DNA of 6,258 nt, from positions 1 to 6,258 of the forward strand of contig CANKNL010000179.1 of NCBI GenBank assembly GCA_947483345.1, read 5' to 3'. Numbering within the stretch: position 1 is the first letter of the stretch; each line of letters opens with the position of its first letter. Position numbers and translations under genes: made by a program. The stretch comes from Chitinophagaceae bacterium. Lineage in GTDB: Bacteria > Bacteroidota > Bacteroidia > Chitinophagales > Chitinophagaceae. Below, piece by piece: positions 1 through 6,258 of the stretch. The notes beneath the pieces are model-generated. The model had not been told where the DNA came from. It did not search any database and saw only the letters and a program-made list of their open reading frames with translations.

Positions 1-1673
1 AATTTGTTGGGCTGTTTGCTGGTGAGCAGGGCGTATAGTTTTTCAACATCTTTACTCATCAGGCTGTTTCGTAAAAAATAAATACCGTTCATTGATCCGT
101 AATAATCCTGCTGGCCTTTCATCATCTGGTCGGCAGCGCCAATGCATAAAGTTTCTTTGGCCAGGTCGCCTTGCTCGTGGTAGCGCTTTGCCAGAATTTC
201 ACTTAATACGTTGCGGTAAATAGTGCGCCATTGCTGCACCTGCCAGTAATCCAGTGTTATCGCTTTTTCTGCCCTCACCATTTCTTCCAGCCATTGCAGC
301 GAGGGTATAAGTTGTTCTTCAAATGCCGCATCTATTTTAGTTTTTTCATTGATGGTAACAAGCAGGTTGGTTAATACCCATTGCTCTTTTACTTTTTGTG
401 TGAGGGTCACTTTTTCTGCGGCAGCCAGGTATTTTTTGGCACTTGCATAATCTTTAACCATCTGGGCGGCATAGCCTGCAGCGGTTTCCAGCAGCCCTGG
501 ATTTTTTACCTGTTTAGATTGTGCAGCATCGTGTAAAAATGCTGCCATGGCTGTTACTTCTTTTTCAGCATCGGTCATAATGCTGTCTGTGCTTTCATCG
601 GTCCAGGTAAAATAAAAGGGTTTGCCACCGGGTGTTTTTAGCATGGCCGGTGTAAGGTATTTTTCTTCCAGCTTGTTTATTTCACGTACCACCAATACTT
701 CCAGTTCTTCGCTGGCAGGGTTAAGGTGATAAATTTCTTTCATGTCTTCCAGGCCATTGGAGGTGGTGCCCAAATTAAACAACGCCAGCATAGATGCTTT
801 TTCTTTGTCGTTTTTGCATAAAGCCAGGTAATCTTTTTTATCAGCCTTCGAATCTACACTCCATAAAAACCCCAGGTAATTAGAAATTCTTTTGGCTGTG
901 GTGGCTGCAAAAACCTTACTAAACAAATAAGCTGCTTCTTTTTGTTGTCCGCTGCGAAACAAAGCCCCTGCTTTTAATGCCATACAAAGCGGGTGTAATA
1001 CATTGCTCACATTAGTTTTAGCTGCATAGGCATCATACCAGTTTATTACATCGGCATATCTGCCACTGTAATGAGCTAGGCGTAAAACCTGATAAATACA
1101 CTTCAGCTTAATAAAATCTGTTTTGGCTGCTGCGTATAATTGTTGGCCTGTGTTGATGAGCCTGGCCATTTTTAGGCTGTCTCTGTTTATCACCTCCCAA
1201 TCATCAGAAGTTCCAATCACAAAAGGTTCTACTTTTTTAGCATACAGTAAATAACCAAGCGCTTCCAGATCTTTGTGCCTGATAAAATAAGCGGTCATGC
1301 TGTTTTGTTTTACAGAGTCGGGTATTTTTAGCGGTTGATTTTTCTCTAAATGATTATACAAATTGCTCAGGTCTTTTAAGTTGAATTTGTTAACCAGTTT
1401 TTTGGCATCAGCAGAACTTACTGGAGATGCACAATAAGTCGCCCAGTCATCAGCAAGTATATCGGCTTGTGATACGGGCTCAGTTGCATCATACAAAAAA
1501 CTATACCCGGTATAATAAAAAGGTTTATACCCATTGGCCTCCGGCAGATTTTGATGGAAGAAGGATGTATAATAATCATACGGATCAACCCCAGGGCCAC
1601 AACCAATGATATTTTGAGGAAAAGAAACGATGGCGGTACTAATGCAAGCTGTTATAAATGCTCTCCAGTTCAT
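1..1673 (-). CDS. Large helical lipoprotein of unknown function, 3' end outside window
   Basis: The minus-strand frame is open from ATG 1671-1673 to the left edge: 557 codons with no stop, so the C-terminus is missing. The N-terminus is a lipoprotein signal: Arg4, a hydrophobic stretch (about residues 5-18) and the lipobox I22-I23-G24-C25, predicting lipidation at Cys25 and envelope attachment. A proline- and aromatic-rich stretch follows (residues 26-61, with Y32, Y34, Y35, F38, F39, F52, Y53, Y54). The remainder reads as mostly alpha-helical. Helix pairs near 228-256 and 395-422 have TPR-like Ala/Gly/Tyr spacing, but I cannot assign a clean repeat. No catalytic motif is evident. The start lies 35 bp inside the preceding lipoprotein gene, so the two are probably co-transcribed and translationally coupled; no Shine-Dalgarno sequence precedes it. 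I do not recognise a named family. The reading frame and lipoprotein nature are well supported; function is unknown. Confidence 0.88.
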   Translation of the reverse strand, partial: MNWRAFITACISTAIVSFPQNIIGCGPGVDPYDYYTSFFHQNLPEANGYKPFYYTGYSFLYDATEPVSQADILADDWATYCASPVSSADAKKLVNKFNLKDLSNLYNHLEKNQPLKIPDSVKQNSMTAYFIRHKDLEALGYLLYAKKVEPFVIGTSDDWEVINRDSLKMARLINTGQQLYAAAKTDFIKLKCIYQVLRLAHYSGRYADVINWYDAYAAKTNVSNVLHPLCMALKAGALFRSGQQKEAAYLFSKVFAATTAKRISNYLGFLWSVDSKADKKDYLALCKNDKEKASMLALFNLGTTSNGLEDMKEIYHLNPASEELEVLVVREINKLEEKYLTPAMLKTPGGKPFYFTWTDESTDSIMTDAEKEVTAMAAFLHDAAQSKQVKNPGLLETAAGYAAQMVKDYASAKKYLAAAEKVTLTQKVKEQWVLTNLLVTINEKTKIDAAFEEQLIPSLQWLEEMVRAEKAITLDYWQVQQWRTIYRNVLSEILAKRYHEQGDLAKETLCIGAADQMMKGQQDYYGSMNGIYFLRNSLMSKDVEKLYALLTSKQPNK

Positions 1674-2730
1674 GGATTTTATATTTACTTAAAATTACAG
1701 AATCCAGATGGAAGAGGGATACCCTCAGGGGGGTATTTTTCAAGTGCTTGCCAATTTCATTTGCCGCCGCAAACACTTCTTTAATATTACTTTGTTCGTC
1801 CCGTATCATATCACCTTTTCGTAAATCATATCCCGCCAGTAAACTGTCGTGTAAAATAAAAAAGCGGTTGCCGGATCTACGGCAGAAGGAATTACTGAAA
1901 ACCGAATCCGGTAAATTTTGAATCAGTCCGGTGTACCTATTATTCCGGTATAAAACTTTCCAGTCAAACAACGGAAATGCCATATCCAATGGCAAAGGAA
2001 AGGTAGAGAGATTGCCGACATATTTTTTCAATTCTGCTGTTTCTAAAATAGAATTTGTTGTGGCAGGATCCTTTAAATTGCCCATATTGTAACACATCAG
2101 CAAACCTCTGTCAACAGGTGGTACGCCAGTTTTGGCTATGTATTTTATCTGGTGTAAACGTATGGTTGCTGATAATTGCGCATTTGGTTTTAGGGCTTTA
2201 ATATGTTTAAGTAAAACAAAATATTTGTCCCTGGTTGACTCGGTCCAGTCACAATCAATCTGTACTTCAGGCACCGCATCAAAATCAACTTTATTGATTA
2301 AACTTTTTAATAATTGAATGATTTGCTCTGCCAGCATTTTTGTTTGCAAGGCATCTATATTTTTAATACAGGCATTGGTTATAAAAACTGTAGGTATGAT
2401 CTGCATGCCTTTCGGCATCTGGTCAACAAATCCCTGTGCGTATTCAGTATGTTGCAACTTGGCCACCGGCACAGCTACCTTTTTGACTTCATCCCAATCC
2501 ACATCAAAACATTTAAGATATATCGTATTTACATCTAATGCATGTAGTTGTTGCTTTTCAAAATCGGTAAGATTTAAAACAGATTTCCAGTAATAAAAGG
2601 AGCGTTCAATGTGTCTCGGTTCATGTTCTGTATTACATGATATTAGTAATGCAGATAAAAACAATATAAAGAATACGCTAGGTCTGTTTAGGGTTCCCCT
2701 TTTTTTAATAATCAGATTTAGCATAAACAT
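1639..2730 (-). CDS. Lipoprotein with probable TIM-barrel, glycoside-hydrolase-like domain
   Basis: Predicted 363-residue protein from ATG 2728-2730. A longer in-frame start (2808) would put a non-signal-like extension of 26 residues ahead and overlap the divergent gene, so I rejected it; ATG 2722-2724 is an alternative two codons in. Residues 1-32 form a lipoprotein signal: basic KKR, a hydrophobic core, then lipobox L29-I30-S31-C32. The mature part alternates hydrophobic strands and helices like a beta/alpha barrel: a strand ending in FDVDW (75-79), IPTVFITN (112-119), EVQIDCDW (155-162), a TIRLHQ strand (189-194), LMCYN (211-215) and FPLFDW (252-257). The acidic pair D159/D161 at a strand end resembles active-site positions in glycoside-hydrolase-like barrels such as DUF3142-type proteins. 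That comparison is inference from pattern; no substrate can be assigned. It is the first gene of an overlapping pair with the large lipoprotein downstream. Confidence 0.85.
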   Translation of the reverse strand: MFMLNLIIKKRGTLNRPSVFFILFLSALLISCNTEHEPRHIERSFYYWKSVLNLTDFEKQQLHALDVNTIYLKCFDVDWDEVKKVAVPVAKLQHTEYAQGFVDQMPKGMQIIPTVFITNACIKNIDALQTKMLAEQIIQLLKSLINKVDFDAVPEVQIDCDWTESTRDKYFVLLKHIKALKPNAQLSATIRLHQIKYIAKTGVPPVDRGLLMCYNMGNLKDPATTNSILETAELKKYVGNLSTFPLPLDMAFPLFDWKVLYRNNRYTGLIQNLPDSVFSNSFCRRSGNRFFILHDSLLAGYDLRKGDMIRDEQSNIKEVFAAANEIGKHLKNTPLRVSLFHLDSVILSKYKIHELESIYNSLH

Positions 2731-2735
2731 ATGAC

Positions 2736-2743
2736 CAAAAATA
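2736..2743 (-). promoter_or_regulatory. -7 promoter element of the lipoprotein pair
   Basis: Read on the minus strand, 2743 to 2736 is TATTTTTG, an exact match to the Bacteroidota -7 consensus TAnnTTTG. Only five bases (GTCAT) separate it from ATG 2728-2730, so transcription should begin at or just before the start codon. This supports that start and predicts a leaderless or nearly leaderless mRNA. I see no clear -33 TTG at the usual distance; an eight-base T run (minus strand) occupies part of the spacer. Confidence 0.45.
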
Positions 2744-2783
2744 GTGTAAAAAAAACAGTGAATACCCGGAATTGAATAGGGGC

Positions 2784-2791
2784 TATCTTTG
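2784..2791 (+). promoter_or_regulatory. -7 promoter element of the YcxB-like gene
   Basis: TATCTTTG at 2784-2791 matches the Bacteroidota -7 consensus TAnnTTTG exactly. Only CCGC separates it from ATG 2796-2798, so the expected transcription start falls on or next to the A of the start codon. A convincing -33 TTG at the standard distance is missing: the TTG at 2772-2774 is too close and GTG 2758-2760 is only a weak candidate. It lies 40 bp from the opposing -7 box of the lipoprotein operon. Confidence 0.5.
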
Positions 2792-2795
2792 CCGC

Positions 2796-3272
2796 ATGAC
2801 GTCTTCATTTTTTACTTACGATAAGAAAAAAGTAATACAGGCATTACGCTATCATTTTATTACCCGAAAGGAAATAAAAATAATGATGATATTAGTGAAT
2901 GTTTTTGCCATACTTACAGCCGGGCTGTTCTTTTTTAAAAAAATCTCTCCCTTTGCTTTTTTAATAAGCTCTGTTTTATGGTTTGCTTTAATGATTTTAT
3001 TTTGGTTTCTAATGCCCTATATAGTGTACAAAAAAGCCGAAACTTTTCAAGACCGGTTTAAAGCCATTTTAGGAGAGGATAGTTTTAGAATTGAAAATGA
3101 AAGGGCAGGCAGAAGCTGGGACTGGAGCGAATTTAGCACCTGGATTGAAAGCCCGCATTTTTATCACCTGTATTTCAATACCCGTTCTTTTTTCATCGTA
3201 CCAAAAGAGGCTTTTGAAGGTGATGATGTGCATGAGGCCAGAAAGATATTAAAAGAGAAAATCAGAAAATAG
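2796..3272 (+). CDS. YcxB-like small two-TM membrane protein
   Basis: Predicted 158-residue inner-membrane protein of the YcxB-like type (assigned by pattern). A short cytoplasmic-like N-terminus with many basic residues precedes two hydrophobic segments at about 29-48 and 52-77. A soluble C-terminal domain follows. That domain shows the family-like pattern: W108/W110, then F113 and W116, then an aromatic cluster HFYHLYF (121-127), then SFFIVPKEAF (131-140) near the end. YcxB-like proteins have no established function; the C-terminal part resembles a small beta-rich domain. I chose ATG 2796 over TTG 2772 because an exact -7 box ends four bases before it and the upstream extension would include that box. 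The gene is divergent from the lipoprotein pair, convergent with the acetyltransferase gene, and apparently monocistronic. Confidence 0.85.
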   Translation: MTSSFFTYDKKKVIQALRYHFITRKEIKIMMILVNVFAILTAGLFFFKKISPFAFLISSVLWFALMILFWFLMPYIVYKKAETFQDRFKAILGEDSFRIENERAGRSWDWSEFSTWIESPHFYHLYFNTRSFFIVPKEAFEGDDVHEARKILKEKIRK

Positions 3273-3324
3273 TAAGTGGCATAAAGCCTTTTAGTTAAAC
3301 ATAACAGCAGTGCCAATTTATACC
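3273..3324. other. Convergent intergenic spacer
   Basis: This 52 bp spacer lies between the stop codons of two converging genes, where a bidirectional terminator would be expected. It contains only weak inverted pairs: GGC-ATAAA-GCC followed by TTTT, and the distant pair TGGCA / TGCCA. Neither makes a convincing intrinsic terminator. Confidence 0.3.
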
Positions 3325-3753
3325 CTATAATTTTTTTTCCAAAATAAAATGCGGAATAGTGACTTCTGTAAATCTATCCCCAACAATTTTATAACCTAAT
3401 TTTTCATAAAAGCCTACTGCCGTTTCCCGCGCATGCATGATCAGTTTTTTAAAACCTTTGTCCCGGGCTATGATTTCTGCAAAATTCATCATGCTGGCAC
3501 CAATACCTTTGCCCTGCTGGTTGTTTTGAACTGCCATTTGCCTTAAGCGCAAAGCATGATGTCCGGTTTTTGTCAGTATACAGCAGGCCAGCATAACATC
3601 TTCATCAAAAGCGCCAATCAAAATATCCTCTTTTTCAGTGGCCAATTCATCAGCTGTTAACGTAAGTCCAAGTGGCTGCCTCAATATCTCATTTCTCAGC
3701 ATGATCATTTGCTGATACTCTTTAGAGCCGTGGTCTATTTGTTTTAGAGCCAT
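3325..3753 (-). CDS. GNAT-family N-acetyltransferase
   Basis: Predicted 142-residue cytoplasmic enzyme that would transfer an acetyl group from acetyl-CoA to an amine; the acceptor is unknown. It fits a single compact GNAT domain. The N-terminal region has R20-NEILR-QPLGL (to residue 30), a motif common in small Bacteroidota GNATs. Motif A is clear: the strand LRLRQMAV (68-75) leads into the acetyl-CoA pyrophosphate loop Q80-G81-K82-G83-I84-G85 and the following helix. Motif B appears as LIMHARETAVGFYEKLGY (104-121), with the usual Tyr of FYEKLGY. The end, VTIPHFILEK, resembles ElaA-like proteins, but the protein is not close enough to name. ATG 3751-3753 is the only start giving the full domain. 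No strong promoter precedes it; TAATTTG just upstream is one base short of the -7 consensus. Its 3' end lies 52 bp from the converging YcxB-like gene. Confidence 0.92.
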   Translation of the reverse strand: MALKQIDHGSKEYQQMIMLRNEILRQPLGLTLTADELATEKEDILIGAFDEDVMLACCILTKTGHHALRLRQMAVQNNQQGKGIGASMMNFAEIIARDKGFKKLIMHARETAVGFYEKLGYKIVGDRFTEVTIPHFILEKKL

Positions 3754-3851
3754 AACAAATTACATTTTAATAAAGGTTAAGGTTTTGGCAGGAGACGGAT
3801 TAACAATATACAATTTTTTTGCTACTACCGAATCTATGTAAAAAAAGTGTA

Positions 3852-3926
3852 ATGACATACAAAAAAGACGGGAAACCGGTCATTTATGAATGGCTTGATA
3901 AGAATTTTAAAGACCTTGAAAGTTAA
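3852..3926 (+). CDS. Possible 24-residue small ORF upstream of acpP (doubtful)
   Basis: An ATG at 3852 opens a 24-codon frame ending at TAA 3924-3926. The peptide is hydrophilic, rich in Lys, Asp and Glu, with no signal or membrane segment. The composition looks protein-like (KDGKPVIYEWLDKNF), unlike a random AT-rich frame, so it could be a small gene or a decayed gene tail. I recognise no family and see no good promoter or ribosome-binding site for it. It sits 39 bp before the acpP -33 element. Confidence 0.15.
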   Translation: MTYKKDGKPVIYEWLDKNFKDLES

Positions 3927-3964
3927 TACCTGTAGTGAAGTATTTATTAAACAATATCTATTTC

Positions 3965-3994
3965 TTTGTATTTACCTCAAAATGTATATTTTTG
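3965..3994 (+). promoter_or_regulatory. Promoter of acpP-fabF(-rnc)
   Basis: TTTG at 3965-3968 and TATTTTTG at 3987-3994 match the Bacteroidota -33 (TTTG/TTG) and -7 (TAnnTTTG) elements, with an 18 bp spacer. The start of transcription would be near 4000, giving a leader of roughly 20-25 bases before acpP. It is the best promoter in the window because both elements and the spacing agree. Confidence 0.65.
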
Positions 3995-4022
3995 CACCCA
4001 ATACAAACTAAAATTAAATATC

Positions 4023-4259
4023 ATGTCAGACATTGCAACAAGAGTAAAGAAAATAATTGTTGACAAATTAGGAGTAGATGAAGCAGAGGTAACACCGGAA
4101 GCTTCTTTTACTAACGATTTAGGTGCCGATAGCTTGGACACCGTTGAACTAATTATGGAATTTGAAAAAGAATTTAATATTTCAATTCCCGATGAGCAGG
4201 CTGAGACCATTACAACTGTAGGTCAGGCTAATGCTTACTTAGAGGAGCATGCTAAGTAA
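4023..4259 (+). CDS. acpP: Acyl carrier protein
   Basis: A 78-residue acidic protein of the usual length for type II fatty acid synthase acyl carrier protein. It carries the growing acyl chain as a thioester on 4'-phosphopantetheine in the cytoplasm and presents it to the elongation enzymes. The diagnostic motif GADSLDTVEL (34-43) places the phosphopantetheine attachment at Ser37. The following acidic recognition helix, with EFEKEFNISIPDE (45-57), is typical. Start ATG 4023 gives the standard MSDIATRVKKII beginning; the in-frame TTG at 3966 would add 19 residues that overlap the promoter. The region before the ATG is A-rich with no Shine-Dalgarno sequence, as usual in this phylum. fabF follows after 25 bp, so the two form an operon. 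Confidence 0.98.
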   Translation: MSDIATRVKKIIVDKLGVDEAEVTPEASFTNDLGADSLDTVELIMEFEKEFNISIPDEQAETITTVGQANAYLEEHAK

Positions 4260-4284
4260 TTAATTTAATTATCACAGGCATTTT

Positions 4285-5538
4285 ATGGTATTAAAACGAG
4301 TTGTAGTTACCGGATTGGGAGCATTAACTCCATTGGGCAAAACTGTTGAAACTTATTGGCAGGGACTGTCCGAAGGGGTTAGTGGTTGTGATTTTATCAA
4401 ACAATTCGATTGCAGTAAGTTTAAAACCAGATTTGCCTGTGAGGTTAAAGATTTTGAACCCACAGATTACCTCGAAAGAAAAGAAGCCCGTAAAATCGAC
4501 CGTTTTACCCAATTCGCGCTAATTGCAAGTGATGAAGCCATTAAAGATGCCGGTATCAGCAAAGAAAATGTTGATGTTGACCGGGTAGGTGTAATTTTTG
4601 CCAGTGGGATTGGTGGTATTACTACTTTTTACGAAGAAGTGACCAACTTTGCTTTAGGTGATGGTACGCCCCGTTACAACCCCTTCTTTATTCCCAAAAT
4701 GATCCTGGATATTGCGGCTGGGCAAATTTCTATGCGACATGGATTCCGTGGTCCAAACTATGCAGTGGTTAGTGCCTGTGCAAGCAGTACCAACGCGGTT
4801 ATAGATGCCTTTGATAATATCAGATTGGGTAAGGCCGATATTATTGTTACAGGTGGAAGTGAAGCGGTTATCAGCTCTCCCGGTGTTGGTGGCTTTAATG
4901 CCATGAAGGCCCTGAGTGAAAGAAATGATGACCCTGCAACTGCCAGTCGCCCTTTTGATAAAGATCGGGATGGCTTTGTAATGGGAGAAGGCGCAGGCGT
5001 TTTGATACTGGAAAGCCTGGAACATGCACTTGCCCGTGGCGCAAAAATTTATTGCGAAATTGCTGGTGGTGGCGCAACGGCTGATGCACATCATATTACA
5101 GCACCTCATCCCGAAGGTTTGGGTGCAAAAAATGTAATGAATGTGGCCTTAAAAGATGCCGGCATGCAACCAGAAGATATTGATTATATCAATGTGCATG
5201 GCACTTCAACTCCATTGGGTGATATTGCCGAAACAAAGGCCATTTTAAGCGTTTTTGGCGATCATGCCTATAAGTTAAATATCAGCTCAACCAAAAGTAT
5301 GACAGGCCATTGTTTGGGTGCTGCTGGTGTTTTGGAAACCCTTGCCTGTATTTTGGCCGTGGTAAAAGACATCGTTCCGCCTACAATCAATCACTTTACT
5401 GATGATCCCGAACTGGATCCAAAACTCAACTTTACGTTTAATAAAGCACAGCATCGCACTGTTCATGCAGCCCTCAGCAACACCTTCGGTTTTGGTGGTC
5501 ATAATGCATCTGTTATTGTAAAAAAATACATCGCTTAA
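4285..5538 (+). CDS. fabF: Beta-ketoacyl-ACP synthase II
   Basis: A 417-residue cytoplasmic condensing enzyme that joins malonyl-ACP to an acyl-ACP, releasing CO2 and extending the fatty acid by two carbons. The thiolase fold is complete and of normal length. The nucleophile is Cys165 in VVSACASSTNA. The catalytic histidines are His305 (NVHGTSTPLGD) and His342 (KSMTGHCLGAAG), with conserved Lys337. The C-terminal glycine loop FGFGGHNA (401-408) starts with the gatekeeper-type Phe401. MVLKRVVVTGLGALTPLG is the standard FabF beginning, so ATG 4285 is secure. FabF rather than FabB is supported by length, these motifs and the position directly after acpP. It is transcribed with acpP, probably from the promoter at 3965-3994; rnc lies 100 bp downstream. 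Confidence 0.98.
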   Translation: MVLKRVVVTGLGALTPLGKTVETYWQGLSEGVSGCDFIKQFDCSKFKTRFACEVKDFEPTDYLERKEARKIDRFTQFALIASDEAIKDAGISKENVDVDRVGVIFASGIGGITTFYEEVTNFALGDGTPRYNPFFIPKMILDIAAGQISMRHGFRGPNYAVVSACASSTNAVIDAFDNIRLGKADIIVTGGSEAVISSPGVGGFNAMKALSERNDDPATASRPFDKDRDGFVMGEGAGVLILESLEHALARGAKIYCEIAGGGATADAHHITAPHPEGLGAKNVMNVALKDAGMQPEDIDYINVHGTSTPLGDIAETKAILSVFGDHAYKLNISSTKSMTGHCLGAAGVLETLACILAVVKDIVPPTINHFTDDPELDPKLNFTFNKAQHRTVHAALSNTFGFGGHNASVIVKKYIA

Positions 5539-5638
5539 TTTTTCCCATTTATTTTTTCAAAACTTTATTGGCGAATAAAAAATACTTAATTTGGGTTGAC
5601 CTAAATAAGATTAATTTTACTGAAACTATTTATTCATT
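5539..5638 (+). other. fabF-rnc intergenic region, no firm signal
   Basis: This very AT-rich 100 bp contains no ATG. A small hairpin, TTTATT (5564-5569) / AATAAA (5574-5579) with a GGCG loop, has only A-T pairs and lacks a plus-strand U tract after it, so it is a poor terminator. TTAATTTG (5586-5593) and TCATTTTG (5634-5641) each miss the -7 consensus by one base. I therefore cannot say whether rnc has its own promoter or depends on read-through from fabF. Confidence 0.3.
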
Positions 5639-6258
5639 TTGCAATTCATAAAAAATTTTTTTAAGATTCAGGTTCATAACAGGGAGTTTAAAAAACAACT
5701 CAGTAATGTGCTTGGCTTTACACCAGGGGCGGTGGCTTTATATAAAACCGCCTTAAGTCATCGGAGTGTTAGAGAAGGAGCCGATGAAAATAATGAACGC
5801 CTCGAATTTTTAGGCGATGCCGTATTAAGTTCAATTGTTGCACACTATCTTTTCAAAAAATATCCATACAAAGGCGAAGGTTTTTTAACAGAAATGAGAA
5901 GTAAGATGGTTAACCGCCAAAAACTAAATGATATTGCTTTAAAGATGGGACTTAAAAAAATTACCTTTTACAATAAATATGATAATGCACTGAAGATCTC
6001 TCAGATCTTTGGCAATACCCTGGAGGCCTTAATAGGAGCAGTTTACCTCGATAAAGGATATGCAGGCACACATAAATGGGTTGAGCAATTCATCATTATG
6101 CCGCATATGTTTATTGATGATTTGGAGGATGTGGAAATTAATATTAAAAACAGACTTTATGGGTGGGCAAATAAAAATGGTAAATCCCTTGAGTTTGAAA
6201 CCCTGCATGAAAAATTTGAGAATGGCCGCAGATTGTTTACCATTGGTGCAACAGTAGA
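5639..6258 (+). CDS. rnc: Ribonuclease III, N-terminal 206 codons
   Basis: A cytoplasmic endonuclease that cleaves double-stranded RNA, for example in rRNA precursor processing; the 3' end is outside the window. The catalytic domain shows the signature NERLEFLGDAVL (52-63), giving metal-ligand candidates E56 and D60, and the second acidic site in GNTLEALIGAVYLD (125-138) with E129. The dsRNA-binding domain begins near 166 (INIKNRLYGWANKNG) and is cut by the right edge. The position matching the usual Asp before TLEA (E. coli D114) is Asn126. The start is unusual: no in-frame ATG occurs between the upstream stop at 5621 and codon 86, past the active-site signature. TTG 5639 gives an N-terminus (QFIKNFFKIQ...) of normal length for the phylum, so I chose it. 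The A6-T7 run at 5650-5662 is a place where a sequencing indel could mislead. Confidence 0.93.
   Translation, partial: MQFIKNFFKIQVHNREFKKQLSNVLGFTPGAVALYKTALSHRSVREGADENNERLEFLGDAVLSSIVAHYLFKKYPYKGEGFLTEMRSKMVNRQKLNDIALKMGLKKITFYNKYDNALKISQIFGNTLEALIGAVYLDKGYAGTHKWVEQFIIMPHMFIDDLEDVEINIKNRLYGWANKNGKSLEFETLHEKFENGRRLFTIGATV

Noticed and set aside
2731..2808. Longer start (2808) for the barrel-like lipoprotein
   Set aside because: It would add 26 residues before a good lipoprotein signal, overlap the divergent gene and include the predicted promoter.
3871..3892. Partial palindrome GACGGGAAACCGGTC as an operator or terminator
   Set aside because: The stem is short, needs a bulged base and has no U tract or second copy.
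3966..4022. Extended TTG start for acpP
   Set aside because: It overlaps the -33/-7 promoter and adds 19 residues absent from normal acyl carrier proteins.
4654..5109. 151-codon minus-strand open frame inside fabF
   Set aside because: It is the antisense shadow of a strongly conserved gene; its product is Cys/Thr/Asn-rich and has no recognisable domain.
5564..5579. Hairpin after fabF as an intrinsic terminator
   Set aside because: The six-pair stem is all A-T and no plus-strand U tract follows it.
6060..6257. Plus-strand open frame inside rnc
   Set aside because: The overlapping rnc frame carries clear RNase III and dsRNA-binding motifs; this frame does not.

Overview
The window looks like ordinary chromosomal DNA from a member of the Bacteroidota, probably a Chitinophagaceae-like lineage; the phylum is a fairly firm inference, the family a weak one. 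Three things point that way. The DNA is AT-rich and start codons lack good Shine-Dalgarno sequences. Several starts are preceded by the phylum-typical -7 element TAnnTTTG. The order acpP-fabF-rnc, with Bacteroidota-like protein variants, is also typical.

Left part (1-2730, minus strand): two lipoprotein genes in tandem that overlap by 35 bp. The upstream gene (1639-2730) encodes a ~363-residue lipoprotein that reads like a TIM-barrel, glycoside-hydrolase-like protein of unknown function. The downstream gene (1-1673, running off the left edge) encodes a large, mostly helical lipoprotein with an aromatic-rich segment after its lipidated cysteine. They probably act together in the envelope, but neither matches a characterised family I can name. 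This pair is the best candidate here for an undescribed system.

Middle part (2731-3753): a 65 bp divergent promoter region separates the lipoprotein operon from a small two-TM YcxB-like membrane protein on the plus strand. Both divergent genes have a -7 box so close to the start codon that leaderless or nearly leaderless mRNAs are likely. A GNAT acetyltransferase gene converges on the YcxB-like gene from the other side.

Right part (3754-6258, plus strand): a 269 bp intergenic region carries a good Bacteroidota promoter. It is followed by the fatty-acid synthesis genes acpP (acyl carrier protein) and fabF (ketoacyl-ACP synthase II), then rnc (RNase III), cut by the right edge within its dsRNA-binding domain. 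The rnc reading frame has no ATG near its start and most likely begins at TTG 5639. AcpP carries the growing acyl chain and FabF elongates it; rnc is a housekeeping RNA-processing gene that commonly travels with them in this phylum.

I see no rRNA, tRNA, mobile element, CRISPR array or prophage signal. No gene-free stretch exceeds 300 bp.
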